A stretch of 64,000 nucleotides of DNA from Lepas anatifera (Eukaryota > Arthropoda > Thecostraca > Lepadidae): NCBI GenBank assembly GCA_034440635.1, contig JAOTON010002271.1, forward strand, positions 2,078,501-2,142,500. The letters run 5' to 3'. Shown piece after piece: positions 1 through 10,340 of the stretch. The notes below the pieces were generated by a model. That model was given only the letters and a program-made list of their open reading frames with translations, was not told the DNA's origin and searched no databases. The position numbers were made by a program, and so were the translations under genes. Positions within the stretch are counted from its first letter, which is position 1, and the number at the start of each line of letters is the position of its first letter.

Positions 1-351
1 GCGTGGCTCCACCGTCAGCCGTACTATCATACGCCTCGTGAAGCAGCTTCTCCAGGTCTGCCAGCTCTGACGTCAGCGGCGGCTGAGACGACGTCACAGT
101 TGATGACGTCATCTGTGTGTCGGACTGGGGCAGCGGTGGCTGCGTTGCAGGGTGTTCAGCCCAGAACGGCATGGGTACCGTCGGCACCACCAGAGGTGCA
201 GCAGCACACTCCGCCTGCTGAGAGGGGAGCGCGCGGTGCGGCTCTGTGGCCGTCGACTCCAGCGGGTACAAGCTCAGGAACAGCGTCTTGTACTGGTCCA
301 CAGTGAGGCGGGGCGGCGGCTCGGCGCTCTCGTTGAACAGAGACTGGATAA
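1..351 (-). CDS. Partial exon, large unrecognised protein (continues past window edge)
   Basis: The minus strand is open from an acceptor (GCAG before base 351) to the window edge. The exon begins with two bases (TT) that complete the codon left by the exon ending at 837. The translation starts VIQSLFNESAEPPPRL, continues with VDQYKTLFLSLYPLES, then turns rich in Pro, Gln, Ser and Thr, and ends in a short acidic, possibly helical stretch (TSELADLEKLLHEAYDS). Third codon positions are strongly G/C, unlike the flanking introns. No domain is recognised; the low-complexity middle suggests a disordered linker. Other frames are also partly open, so the frame choice rests on splice phase and amino-acid composition. 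Confidence 0.6.
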
Positions 352-576
352 CTGCCGGCCGCGGACGGTTGGAGTGACGATAAGGCACGCACTTTTCAGA
401 AAGTATGATCCAGTCATACAAAAATATATGAAAAAGGTTCAACACAACTGAGTGCTGATTCCTGGGACGGGTTGCGCCACCATTTAATAAAGACCAAACA
501 TCCACCCACAGGAGCTTCATTGGCAAAGTAAACGTTCAGATTAAGCAGGATCCTGCAACATCAGAACAAACGACAA

Positions 577-802
577 GACCATTCCCTGGTTAAGCGACAC
601 GACTACTCCCTGGTTAAGCGACACGACTACTCCCTGGTTAAGCGACACGACCACTCCTGGTTAAGAACACACTACTCCGGTTAAGCGCACGACTACTCCT
701 GGTTAAGCGACACGACTACTCCCTGGTTAAGCAACACGACTACTCCCTGGTTAAGCGACACGACCATTCCCTGATTAAACGACGCGACCATTCCTTGGTT
801 AA
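577..802. repeat. Minisatellite, about 24-bp unit
   Basis: About nine imperfect copies of a unit containing CCTGGTTAAGCGACACGAC, some shortened by a few bases. The array lies in the 485-bp intron between the exons at 837 and 351. Unit spacing drifts, so it is not a coding repeat. Confidence 0.9.
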
Positions 803-836
803 CTCACACTTCACTCCGGGAAATTCTACCACATAC

Positions 837-984
837 CCGTGTTCTTCATATCGAGCAGCATGGCCAGCGCCTGCTCCAGCTCCAGTACATGCTGTCGGGA
901 GGCCTCTAGCACCCTGGGCCGGGGCGCCCGGGAGAAGTTGGGCTGTCGGGACTGGAGGACCGGCCGCAGCAGGGTGTAGCAGGC
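837..984 (-). CDS. Internal exon of the same minus-strand gene
   Basis: The exon is 148 bp: 49 codons plus one base. The acceptor is preceded by a long pyrimidine tract with no other AG back to an in-frame stop, and the exon ends at a G|GTATGT donor. It starts in phase 0 (GCC TGC TAC), matching the phase-0 end of the exon at 1253, and its spare base joins the TT at 351. The translation begins ACYTLLRPVLQSRQPNF and includes EASRQHVLELEQALAM, an amphipathic and probably coiled-coil stretch. G/C-rich third positions support coding. The function is not recognised. Confidence 0.65.
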
Positions 985-1252
985 CTGCACCGCGGACAGA
1001 GTCAGGACGGGAGGCAGCAGGAGGAAGACCGGGATAGGTGAAAACGGAGGACAGCATCAGGCACTGGAGCTCAGAGCAGTCCTTTGTTTCGTTTTTCTAC
1101 ACCGATCGATTGGGCGCTGACCAGTCCAAGAGACCCCCTCCACCAACCCACACACTTGCAGCATTGTTGTGTAAATTGTATCTGCTTTGAGGAGTAATTC
1201 ATGTGCATAAATAGCACGGCATTTACTGTGAAAAGACTCTGGTTAAGCTTAC

Positions 1253-1376
1253 CTGGATACTGGCCCGCCACTTGGCGTCAGCATTTCTGGTTTTCACAGG
1301 GTCTGGCCGGGGTCTCCTCACCAGGATGGAGACCTGTCCACGGCACCGCGACGGTGGCGGCGCCCTGCGGACCTCA
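1253..1376 (-). CDS. Internal exon of the same minus-strand gene
   Basis: The exon is 124 bp, one base plus 41 codons. The acceptor is GTTTGCAG and the donor is CAG|GTAAGC, both near consensus. The first base (T) needs two bases from an upstream exon; the candidate at 18316 supplies AG. It ends in phase 0, matching the exon at 984. The product is basic and proline-rich (EVRRAPPPSRCRGQ, then VSILVRRPRPDPVKT and ADAKWRASIQ). The intron down to 984 is 268 bp. No family is recognised. Confidence 0.65.
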
Positions 1377-1737
1377 CTGCAAACAGCGCACGGCAGTGTC
1401 GGTGAACGCGAAATTAGATGGTTTGGGATGGCGCATGAAGTCACATGACAGCTTATGACGATGATGATGACTGATGATGGATTGTAGTGTCCTAAAATAC
1501 AGGGCGCTCGGTGGAGAGCCACACCTACTCTTTTTTAATTTGCCTCTCACTTGCAAGGCATTTGTGCATAATTTTACGCTCACATATAAATATCAAATTT
1601 TGGCGATTTTTTCTCCTAGTGATAGCATGATAGCGAACTTTTAGGGCAACTCTTAAATAGCTGGGTCATGTATTTGAAGATGATTGGAAGCAGTTTACAA
1701 AGAGGCCCCAAGCAAGAACAAAAAACCCTGCCTTCGT

Positions 1738-1935
1738 TGGGGCCGGCTGGCCTAGTGGCCTTATTGCCCGCCCTCACATCGAGACAGCATGGATTAGTGT
1801 GGGCTCAATTCCCACAGCGGGAAACCGCCTTCTGTTAACCATCTGACCCAGTGCAAAGAATCCTTTAACACCCATGCCAGTAATCCCTGTAATTGGGCAA
1901 GTGTGCCTGCTGGGAGTGGTCCTAATAAACTAAAA
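1738..1935 (+). mobile_element. tRNA-derived SINE
   Basis: A pol III A box (TGGCCTAGTGG, 1748-1758) and a B-box-like GGCTCAATTCCC (about 1802-1813) are spaced as in a tRNA head. The downstream body (ATCTGACCC, then AAGAATCCTTTAACA) is shared with the elements at 25.9, 39.3 and 50.9 kb, so this is one SINE family. The end is A/T-rich; I did not find clear target duplications. Confidence 0.6.
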
Positions 1936-1941
1936 TAAACT

Positions 1942-3196
1942 GCATAGTCATTATGCACAGCGTAGCAGGCGACCCAGCGAGCTTATTGGGGAAGCTCAAT
2001 GCAAATGGGGCAAACATCTAGTCTTCCTCTGCTGAGGCAACAGCAGGTCAGACTGGTGACTCAGAGGCCCCCAGGGCAGGTGTTAATCTCCATCCTTGTT
2101 ATATGTAAATTTACATAAATGTTCGCCTGACAAAAGTTAAAATAGCCCCAAAAACTATTTCCCCACATCAGCCATTCTATTGTGCCACATGTGACACATA
2201 CTGGAATGTTCTAAGCAGCACTGAGACATAAGGGGGGTGTATTACATAAGTGGGTTGCAAAACAGGCACCAGTGTGCCTTCCTAAAGACCTGCTAGATCT
2301 AAGGTAAGGTATTAAACATTTTCTGTTGTTGCATTTTACTTTTAACACAAAAACATCTTCTAGGAAATATATCTGGGGATTAGTATGACCTCCAAATTCA
2401 GAACAAATTCTTGTTTTTCATCCAGACACACCATGCTCCCAAGATCACCCCATTGACTCAGTCCCCATGGCCAAAATGTGATCTGGATGGATCTGTGAAC
2501 GGAGTCTATCAAGTGCTGTTTCCCAAAACAGACCATGCCACTATAGCATGGTCTGTGCTAAGGTGCTGAGAGCTTGATGAAGGAGACAGCTCTATGATGT
2601 AGGTATCCTGATTGGCCGTCCAATTAAATTGGACTATGAAACTAACTCATTGTCATACCATGCAAGCACCCAGAGATAAGTGACAGAAGGGGTTGAATTT
2701 GATATTTTTATTCTCCACAAGTGGTGAGTTCTGGGACAAATGAAAAATCGATCAAGTGGTTTCTTGGCATTCTCTATCACACGGCTATCCAAGTTTAAAT
2801 CCAATTACCTATACAGGGGTCCATTCTGATTCCATTCGATACACTTTGACCCTGTTCAGTCAGCCATTCAACACAAGAATTTCAAGGGTCCTTGAATGCC
2901 TTACCTTGACATAGTAGCCAGAAATATGAAAATTAAGTTTAAGAATGTCTCACAATTTTCTCTCTTCTAAATGATGCTTAGCCAGCTCAGAACGAGAGGC
3001 AGTGCAAATATTCAAATGAGAAAAACTCTGAAATTTAAAGTTGTTCAACAAAACAGGATTTGTAATTCCAATATATTGCCTATTTCGGAAATAAGTTGCA
3101 TCTAGATATCATACTCAATGCCCACAGACAGAAACATTCAAACAATTCTCCTATTATCGCCTTTGTCATGTATCAGTATAAAAGCGATTTTCAAAA
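1942..3196. other. No supported gene
   Basis: Intronic or intergenic sequence with short open frames only. The 11-bp hairpin at 2528 is the only structure I noticed. Confidence 0.5.
2528..2556. repeat. Perfect 11-bp inverted repeat
   Basis: ACAGACCATGC and its exact reverse complement are separated by seven bases. It is a potential hairpin of unknown role. Confidence 0.7.
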
Positions 3197-3255
3197 TTGG
3201 CGCTCTAGTATAGCATAGTGGTAGCCGCTGCGCCGCTTTGACTAGTCGACAAAAC
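3197..3255 (+). mobile_element. tRNA-like SINE head fragment
   Basis: A perfect A-box match (TAGCATAGTGG, 3211-3221) lies in a tRNA-head-like context, with no B box following. It is probably a truncated SINE. Confidence 0.3.
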
Positions 3256-3479
3256 CATTTACTATAAATCCTCTAAATAAGCTACTTCGGTCTTAGTAAA
3301 ACCCCAAACTATTTTCATAACTATCGTCGTTTCCCTTCAGACAAGCATCTGTGCCTCCCTTGTAATGGATTGGCTCCAGGATGAATGTTCGGAGGCATAA
3401 ATTAATTAAAATATAAAATATTAAAATATAAAAAAATAAATATTTAAAATATTAAAAATTAAAAAACATAAATGCATTA

Positions 3480-4490
3480 AAATATTTGCTGATGATACCA
3501 AACTTTACGCAGGGGTTTGGCAATACCACCTCAATCGACTTACTCCAGGCTGATATTATCCGTGTCCATGCATGGTCAGCATCGTGGCAAATGCCGTTCA
3601 ATAGAGACAGGTGTGTAGTGTTGCATTTAGGGAGCACAAACACTCGGCATACATATATGATGTCCGACTACACCCTGACATCAACTGATGCGCAGAAGGA
3701 CCTTGGAGTCATTGTGGACAGTGAACTTAAGTTCTGCCGGCAGCAGGCAGCGATGGCTGCTGCAAAAGCAAATAGGGTACTCGCTGTCATCAAGAAGTCA
3801 TTTGCCAACATTGACGGTTCCACGCTGCCTCTTCTTTATAAATCCCTTGTGCGTCCTCTGTTGGAATATGGCAATGCATGCTGGGGACCCTTCAACAGGA
3901 CTGATCAAAAGCTTCTTGAGAGAGTACAGCGCCGTGCGACTCGAATGATCCACACACTGAGATGTTTAGCATACACCGATCGTCTGCGCGCATTGAAACT
4001 CCCCTCGCTTTACTATAGGAGACGACGAGGTGACATGGTGAAGGTGTATCAGCTCCTCCATGGGGCCATTGACCAAAGTCCATCTCAGTTTTTCGAGATA
4101 GATAGAGGCTCCCGTACTCGAGGTCACCCATGGAAGCTCAGGAAACCTGATGCAGTTTCCAGGCCTCGCCTCTCATTTTTTGGCGTCCGAGTAGTAAATG
4201 ATTGGAACTCCTTGCCGGCCTCTGTGGTTACTTCTTGCTCTGTTAATCAGTTGAAGGCGAGACTCGACGAGCACTGGGCTTCCTTTGTGTATCATGTTCC
4301 TGAATGTCCAGACTAGTCCTTCTTCACTCACCACTGGCTGTCTCTGGACAGTCCGTGATTCCGCTCTGGAAAGTTTTCCCGAGCAGGACAGAGTCAAGTT
4401 AAACTTTCCTTGAGCTCGTCGGAGACCGGATCCAGCAGGCCAAAGTGCTTCCAAATTTCCGATAACTTTAGGTAAGGTAAGGTAAGATAA
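3480..4490 (+). mobile_element. 5'-truncated LINE (Jockey/CR1-like) with microsatellite tail
   Basis: The copy begins at the catalytic motif of the reverse transcriptase and keeps the whole C-terminal part and about 170 bp of 3' UTR. It ends in a short GGTAA repeat at about 4470-4490. An A/T-rich tract (about 3408-3480) abuts the truncation point. 5' truncation and a simple-repeat 3' tail are typical of non-LTR retrotransposons in the CR1/L2/Jockey range. Confidence 0.8.
3485..4316 (+). pseudogene. LINE reverse transcriptase, C-terminal part, frameshifted
   Basis: The catalytic FADD box is read at 3485-3496 in one frame. The remaining 270 or so residues follow in the next frame to a TAG at 4314-4316, with the shift near a GGGGTTT run at about 3515. 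Landmarks in order are DLGVIVDSELKF, then SLVRPLLEYG with a following WGP, VQRRATRMI, and near the end WNSLPASVV and KARLDEHW. These mark the palm end, thumb and conserved C-terminal tail of non-LTR reverse transcriptases. The endonuclease and N-terminal palm are missing, so the copy is dead. Confidence 0.85.
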
Positions 4491-4556
4491 GTGATCGTAA
4501 CCACTGGCGGTGGAGCTGGGGTGCACCGGGGCACGGTGCCCCCTAATTCTCGCCGC

Positions 4557-4851
4557 ACCGAGTGGGGGAGGGTAGCATCGATGGCCCCCTAAGGTTTTTT
4601 CGGGATAGCAGGAAAACGACAAGGTGCAGCACCGCGTTTGAGGGCTTTATCTCTCACCCCATCATTTTCCCACCATCCGTGATTTTTTACCCCGGGTCAC
4701 CCAAGGTCAGGTCACCAGGCGAGGTCAACTAAGATCACCTCACTTCACCTTCTGAGCTCTATAAGAGCTACTTTTCTGAGTCGATCAATTTAAAACTTTT
4801 TAAACTTCATGGCCCCTCCAGGGTCAACAAGATGTATATCCAGGTTGAGGG
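4557..4851. repeat. AGGTCA-rich repeat unit, left copy
   Basis: About 290 bp containing CATCGATGGCCCCCTAAGG, then TTACCCCGGGTCACCC and several AGGTCA motifs. A close second copy lies at 5739-6035, so the two flank the TTAA element at 4856-5734 as direct repeats. Confidence 0.75.
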
Positions 4852-5188
4852 TTAACACGCGCACTGGAGGGGGGTATTCGACTAACGTGCACTGGAGGGG
4901 GGCCTGGTAGGCCCCCTAAGATCTCGGAAACTAAGAGGGTTAGAAAAACGCCACTTGGTTGGTTAGTGGGGGCTATGGTTATCTACATGATTACCAATTT
5001 TCATGACCCTAGGTCAATATCTTCAAGGTCAAATGAGGTCAAAAATGTCAAATATTGGCCATGCTGGGATCGATTGGTAAATGATGTGATTATGCAGGAA
5101 AATGGCGGGAATAAGCTAAAGGCGGATAAGGTTCATAGAGAAAAGGTCTCAAAGAGGCTTCCCCGCAACTTTTGGGTCAAGGTCATTT

Positions 5189-5203
5189 AAGGTCATTGAC
5201 CTT
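5189..5203. promoter_or_regulatory. Perfect palindromic AGGTCA inverted repeat (IR1)
   Basis: AAGGTCATTGACCTT is a perfect palindrome around one central base. This is the arrangement known for ecdysone-receptor/USP response elements and other IR1 nuclear-receptor sites. It lies inside the TTAA element. The match is seen in sequence; binding is inferred. Confidence 0.5.
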
Positions 5204-5432
5204 TAAGGTCACCATATGGTATACTACTTATTACTTACACTTTGACTAACACTATAGCCACTGTTTGGCGGGAAATGAGGATTGACCTTTCCCAATGACC
5301 TTTGGCCTTGACCTTTGTATTGTGGTACCTCCCGATGACGTCATAGCATAATATATGTCAGACGGGGTAACGTCATTTGGCCGGACGCACAGTGGTCAGT
5401 GACCTTGAAAGTGCAGATATGACCTTGACCTG

Positions 5433-5445
5433 TGACCTTTGACCT
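5433..5445 (-). promoter_or_regulatory. DR1 nuclear-receptor-like site
   Basis: TGACCTTTGACCT is two half-sites in direct repeat with one spacer base, the arrangement bound by RXR/HNF4-type receptors. It is one of several clustered half-sites in this element. Confidence 0.4.
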
Positions 5446-5738
5446 TGACCTTGACATATAGTCCCGATTATATGACGTTATGACGTCACCACTCGGTCTT
5501 CAATGCAAGCTAACTGGTCCGACCGCGCGTTTACGGCGATCTCAAAATGCAGGTCTGACTTTGAAAGCCTATAAGTCAAAAATTTTCGGCCGATTTTCAA
5601 AAGTCTTCACCAATCGACGCGCTATTAAATTCTGTTAAATGTGGCCACGTTTCGTTTTTCGACTACAAGTGGTTCTCCGGCCACCTCGGAAAAACAGGTG
5701 GGGGGGGCCTCCGAGGCCCCCTCCAGTGCGCGTGTTAA

Positions 5739-6040
5739 CCCTCGCCCCATCGGGGGGCCATCGATGCCCCCTAAGGTTTTTCCCGCCAGAGCAGAAAAAT
5801 GACGAGACGCAGCACCGCGGTTGAGGGTTTTATCTCTCACTCCATCATTTTCCCATCATCCCTGAAATTGTTTACCCCGGGTCACCCAAGGTCAGGTCAC
5901 CAGGCGAGGTCAACCAGGGTCACCTCACTTCAACTTTTGACCTCTATAAGAGCTACGTTTCTCAGTTGATCGATTTGAAACTTTCTACACTTTATAGCCC
6001 CGCCAAGGTCTACAGGGTGCATATCCGGGATTTTCCTATT
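5739..6040. repeat. AGGTCA-rich repeat unit, right copy
   Basis: The second copy of the 4557-4851 unit, starting at the TTAA of the enclosed element. It shares the GGGTCACCCAAGGTCAGG and TCTATAAGAGCTAC blocks. Related sequence continues to about 6450; that part has a decayed inverted relative at 56270-56530. Confidence 0.75.
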
Positions 6041-6531
6041 TCGTGACCTGAGTTCAGGTCACGAGGTGACTCTCTCCCATTAAAAAAGCATGGGAAAAAG
6101 CTGTCTTATCATCTAAGAGTCACAAAAACTATTGCAAATGCTCGGCTTGCTCAGAAAAACGTTCTTGGACGCCCTTTAACGGATCAAAGGTGTCATATTT
6201 GCCCTTTGCTCTCTCCGAGGTCATCCAAGATCACCAGGGTCAAAAAGAGTATTTTGGCAATACCTTGTGACCTAATTCAGCTAGAACGCTGAATTAAATA
6301 CCATCGTGTATGTCTCATCACTATCTTTCATTTGATATACGGCAAGGTCACTTTCTGACCTTTGTTAACCTCAGGTCATATGAGGTCACGAGGTGACATC
6401 TGGAAGTCAAACCACTGGCGGGAGGTCATTACGTTTCAATAGCGGAAAAAGGTCTGGCATTTTTCTATCCAATGTAGTTTACCAGATCTCAATAGCTCTA
6501 ATGGCATAAGAGTTATGCCCAGTTTTCTTAA

Positions 6532-7375
6532 CACGCGCATTGACGGTGGTCTGAGCCACCTTCGCATTGACGGGGGGGGCGGGTACCCGCCCCCCTAAGA
6601 TCTCGAGAACCACGGTAGGTAACGAAAAACGGTAAACGGCGTTGGGCTGCCCATCCACTTCTCCATCGAAAATATTTGAACCATTTTTTGTCAGGTCACA
6701 TTTAAGGTCACGAGAGGTCAAAACATGCCCGACATAGGGATAACATGTAAAATTCAGTTTTTCGGGCATTACATCTGAACAAGTAAAGATAGAGCAAAAC
6801 CACTTGAACTGCATCAATTCTCTTAGCAAGCCGAATCGAATGATATATAATTTGACCTTGCTAGGTCAAATCCAGGATTTGACTTGACCTGAGGTCAGGT
6901 CAGGGTCAAATTATATAAAATGCATATCATTAGAACTGCAAAGCCCAGGCGAGTCTAATGCAGCTAAAATAAATGCTCTATCACCATCCGTTACTGAGTT
7001 ATTCCGTAAAAACCATTTTTCCCATGTATTTCCAATTGAGAGGTCATGCCTCGTACCTGACCTTAGGTCATCGATATCAAAAATACCGGAACATATGTTA
7101 GAGAACTCGGTGGGGCCATTATGTGCTATGAGTTTCAATCGGATAAGTTCACCCCTGCTCCGACTTATGCTATCTTAAACTTTTTTTTGAGGTCGGGTCA
7201 CTTGACCTGTACTGGTGACCTGACCTGAGATGACCTAACCTTAAAATTTTCACAGAAATTGTAAAAATGATGAGGGAAAAGGTATACCAAGTACAGCGGC
7301 GCTACGCGCCGCCGTTTTTCTACTATCTCTGAAAAACCCGAGGGGGCGGGTACCCGCCCCCCGTCAATGCGCGTG
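6532..7375. mobile_element. TTAA-flanked DNA element, AGGTCA-rich (subfamily 2)
   Basis: Ends CACGCGCATTGACGG are inverted and flanked by TTAA at 6528-6531 and 7376-7379, 844 bp in all. Just inside both ends sit palindromes built on GGGCGGGTACCCGCCC. A second palindrome, CGGCGCTACGCGCCG, lies near 7290. The interior contains many TGACCT/AGGTCA half-sites. No transposase frame is seen. The copy at 27368-28207 is the same element in opposite orientation. Confidence 0.85.
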
Positions 7376-7379
7376 TTAA

Positions 7380-8449
7380 GCATTGCATATTTGAGTGAAA
7401 AGAGCCTATCGCGACCTAACTTGACCTCTGGAGGTCAAGCCATTGACCCGAGTGCTTAAACATGCGAAGTAATTTCTTACTGAATTCACGCGAGCTTGCG
7501 CTAACCCCATCTTTTCAGAGTTAGAGGGGGGCCATCGAGGGCCCCCATGGGGCGAAGGTGGCGCCGAACCCCCGCCGGTGGGGCATGGGTTAAAAAAGAC
7601 CCCACGATCTCAAAAAACTAAGAGAGCTAGAAAAGAGCGGAAAACGACAATCAAAGCTCTTCAAAAATGATATCGAAAATATTCCAGTCATTTTTCTCGT
7701 CAGGTCAAAATCAAGGTCAGCAGAGGTCAAAATAGGTCGAAATCGCTAATATGAGGTGCACTAAGCAAACCTCATATATCTCAGAAACTATGATAGCTAG
7801 AAACATTTTTTGAAACAATTAGAAAGCTCTTGAGTTGCTCTTTCATTACAGTGGCAATGGTTTTTGGGTCAGGTCAAAGCCTAGGGAGCTACAGGTCACT
7901 GAATATTGGGCATATTCTTGGCAATGTCCATAGCCACCCATGCATAAGGACGTTTCCTTTTTCGTTAATAACTTCCACACCATGCAAGATACAGCCATAG
8001 TTGATGCACCATTGCAATTCTCTCGTCATTACGAGAGAATTGCAATGTCCTAACCTCGTACAAATCGAATGATATATGATATTGCTATGCCAGGTCCAAT
8101 TTAAAATTTGACCTGACCCAGGTCAACGGTTTGACCCAACCTGACCTGGTATAGTCATGATGTATACCATTTGACTTGCAGTGACTATACAAACACCTTG
8201 GTGACAAAATAAAAGTCCTATCTTTGTTTATTCGATATTTATAGAGTAAAACACAAAAAATACTTATTTGACCTAAGGTGACCTTTTAAAGGTCACAGGT
8301 CAATATTTTTTGTATCAATTTCAGAAATGGGCTAAGAGCATGTCGTAACCGATCTTTGAAGTTGATTCCATCGATACTTACTGTGAAAAGCTCATTTTGT
8401 GATTTTCCCCATGTATTTACAATGGGGAGGTAATGCTCTGTATATGATC
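7380..8449. repeat. Diverged AGGTCA-rich element sequence
   Basis: A patchwork related to the neighbouring elements, with GGCCATCGAGGGCCCCC near 7530 and TTTTCCCCATGTATTTAC near 8403 as in the middle of the other copies. Half-sites recur throughout. Ends are eroded and I cannot place clean boundaries. Confidence 0.5.
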
Positions 8450-8453
8450 TTAA

Positions 8454-8751
8454 CACGCGCCAGGGGTCAAAAACCCCACCATTTTGACATTCTAAACGGT
8501 GACAGCCCAAGGTGGGCAAGGTGACAAAAATCCGCCGACATATTACCCCCAGGCAAATACAAGAACAAATCGCTGAAATTGGCACCTGTAATTGGAACTC
8601 GCAGTTTTTTTCCGCAACCAGGATGGTCCAGGGGGATCCATTATTATCCTACTGACGCAAAAACGTGCCAAATCTTGCAGCCTGGGCTGGTGACACATTT
8701 ATGGCTCGAAATTTTCAATGGTGACACACTGAACACTTTTTCGGCCCCTGA
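8454..8751. mobile_element. Short TTAA element with CACGCGCCAGGGG end
   Basis: A TTAA (8450-8453) is followed by CACGCGCCAGGGGTC. An imperfect inverted partner (CCCCTGACACGCG) overlaps the start of the next element. There are fewer AGGTCA motifs than in its neighbours. It is probably a separate short subfamily or a deletion derivative. Confidence 0.45.
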
Positions 8752-9579
8752 CACGCGCATTGACGGGGTCTGAGCCACCTTCGCCTTGCCGGGGGTACCC
8801 CCTAAGATCTCAAGAACCGTGCTAGGTAGCGAAAAACGGTAAAGGGCGTTGGATAGCCCATCCACTTTTCCATCCAAATTATTTGGACAATTTTTCAGGT
8901 CACATTTAAGGTCACTAGAGGTCAAAACATGTCGTAATAGGGATAACATGCAAATCAAGTGTTTCGGCCATTACATCTGAATAAGTAAAGATAGAGCAAA
9001 ACGATTTGAACCATATGAATCCTCGCAGCAAGCCAAATCGAATGATATATTATATGACCTTGCTAGGTCAAATCAAGGATTTGACCTGACCTGAGGCCAG
9101 GTCAAGAAAAAATTAGGCAAAAGGCATATCATTGGAGCTGCAATGACGAGGCAAATCTAATGCAGTTGAAATAAACGCTCTATCTTTATTCATTACTAAG
9201 TTATTCAGTAAAAACAATTTTTTCCATGTATTTCCGATGGAGAGGTCATGGCTCGTACCTGACCTTAGGTGATCGATATAAAAAATACCGGAACATATTT
9301 TAGAGAACTCAGTGGGGCCATTATGTGATATGAGTTTCAATCGGATAAGTTTACCCTGTTCCGACGTATGCTATCTTAAACTTTTTTGAGGTCAGGTCAC
9401 TTGAACTGTACTGGTGACCTGACCCGAGATGACCTTACCTTAAAACTTTAAAAAAGTTGTAAAAATGATGAGGGAAAAGGTATGCCAAGTACGGCGGCGC
9501 TACGCGCCGACGTTTTTATGCTTTCTCCGAAAACCCGAGGGGGAGGGGCGCGTACCCACCCACCCCGTCAATGCGCGTG
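8752..9579. mobile_element. TTAA element, AGGTCA-rich (subfamily 2), second local copy
   Basis: Nearly collinear with 6532-7375, in the same orientation, with eroded GC palindromes. The right end is intact with TTAA (9580-9583); the left TTAA is lost at the junction with the short element. Half-sites are kept. Confidence 0.75.
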
Positions 9580-9583
9580 TTAA

Positions 9584-10340
9584 GTCACCAATATAAAGAA
9601 AATCCCGGAACATATGTTGTAGCTCCTAGTAGGCCCAATATATGGTATGAGTTTCAACTTGATCGATTGACCCTCCTTTTAGTTATGCAGTCCTAAGCAT
9701 TTTTTGAGGTGAGGTCACTTCACCTGGCCTGGTGACCTGACCTGACATGACCTTGAGGTAAAATTTTCAGGGAAGATTTAAAAATGATGAAGGAACAGCT
9801 AGACGCTAGATGAAGTTTCGCGAACAGCTAGATGAACATGTTAGAACATATTAAACGAACAGCTTGAAGAACAGCTAGATGAAGTTTGGCGGCGCTGCGG
9901 GCTGCCGTTTTTCTGTCATTTCATAAAATCCCGAGGGGGGTCTAAAAAGACCCCTACCCGGTCGAAGGTTAACTTGCATTGGAAATCGAGTAGTGACGTC
10001 ATAACGCCATATAACCGGGATAATATGTCAAGGTCACCTCATATGCAGGTCAAGGTCAAGTTAGAAGGTCACAGGTCAAGGTCATAGCTGTACTTTCAAG
10101 GTCATTGCCCAAAGTTCTTCGGGGCAAATGCTGTTACCCGGTCTGATATATATTATGCTATGATGTCATAGTTAAGGTACCTCAATGTAAAGTTCAAGGT
10201 CAAAGGTCATGTCAAAGGTCATTGGTAAAGGTCAATTCTCATTTCCCGGCAAACAGTGGATACAGTTATGGTTATAGTGTACATAATAGGTAGTATACCA
10301 TATTGTGACCTCCTATGTCAATGACCTTGAATGACCTTGA
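9584..10340. repeat. AGGTCA-rich element remnants
   Basis: The first part (to about 9960) resembles the middle and right end of subfamily 2 and has a small expansion of GAACAGCTAGATGAA. The second part (about 9980-10340) is the inverted interior of subfamily 1. It keeps the CRE-like and AGGTCA clusters, including a DR1 at 10197-10209 and TATATATTATGCTATGATG. Confidence 0.6.
10197..10209 (+). promoter_or_regulatory. DR1 nuclear-receptor-like site
   Basis: AGGTCAAAGGTCA is a perfect direct repeat with one spacer. It lies in the inverted relative of the element that has a DR1 at 5433, so the arrangement may predate copying. Confidence 0.4.

Larger units (their letters stand above)
4856..5734. 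mobile_element. TTAA-flanked DNA element, AGGTCA-rich (subfamily 1)
   Basis: Inverted ends CACGCGCACTGGAGG are exact for at least 15 bp and both are flanked by TTAA (4852-4855 and 5735-5738). A TTAA target duplication points to the piggyBac/Kolobok type. No transposase is present, so it is non-autonomous. The interior carries many AGGTCA/TGACCT hexamers and CRE-like TGACGTCA sites. Related copies occur at about 9980-10340 (inverted part) and 59929-60910. Confidence 0.8.
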
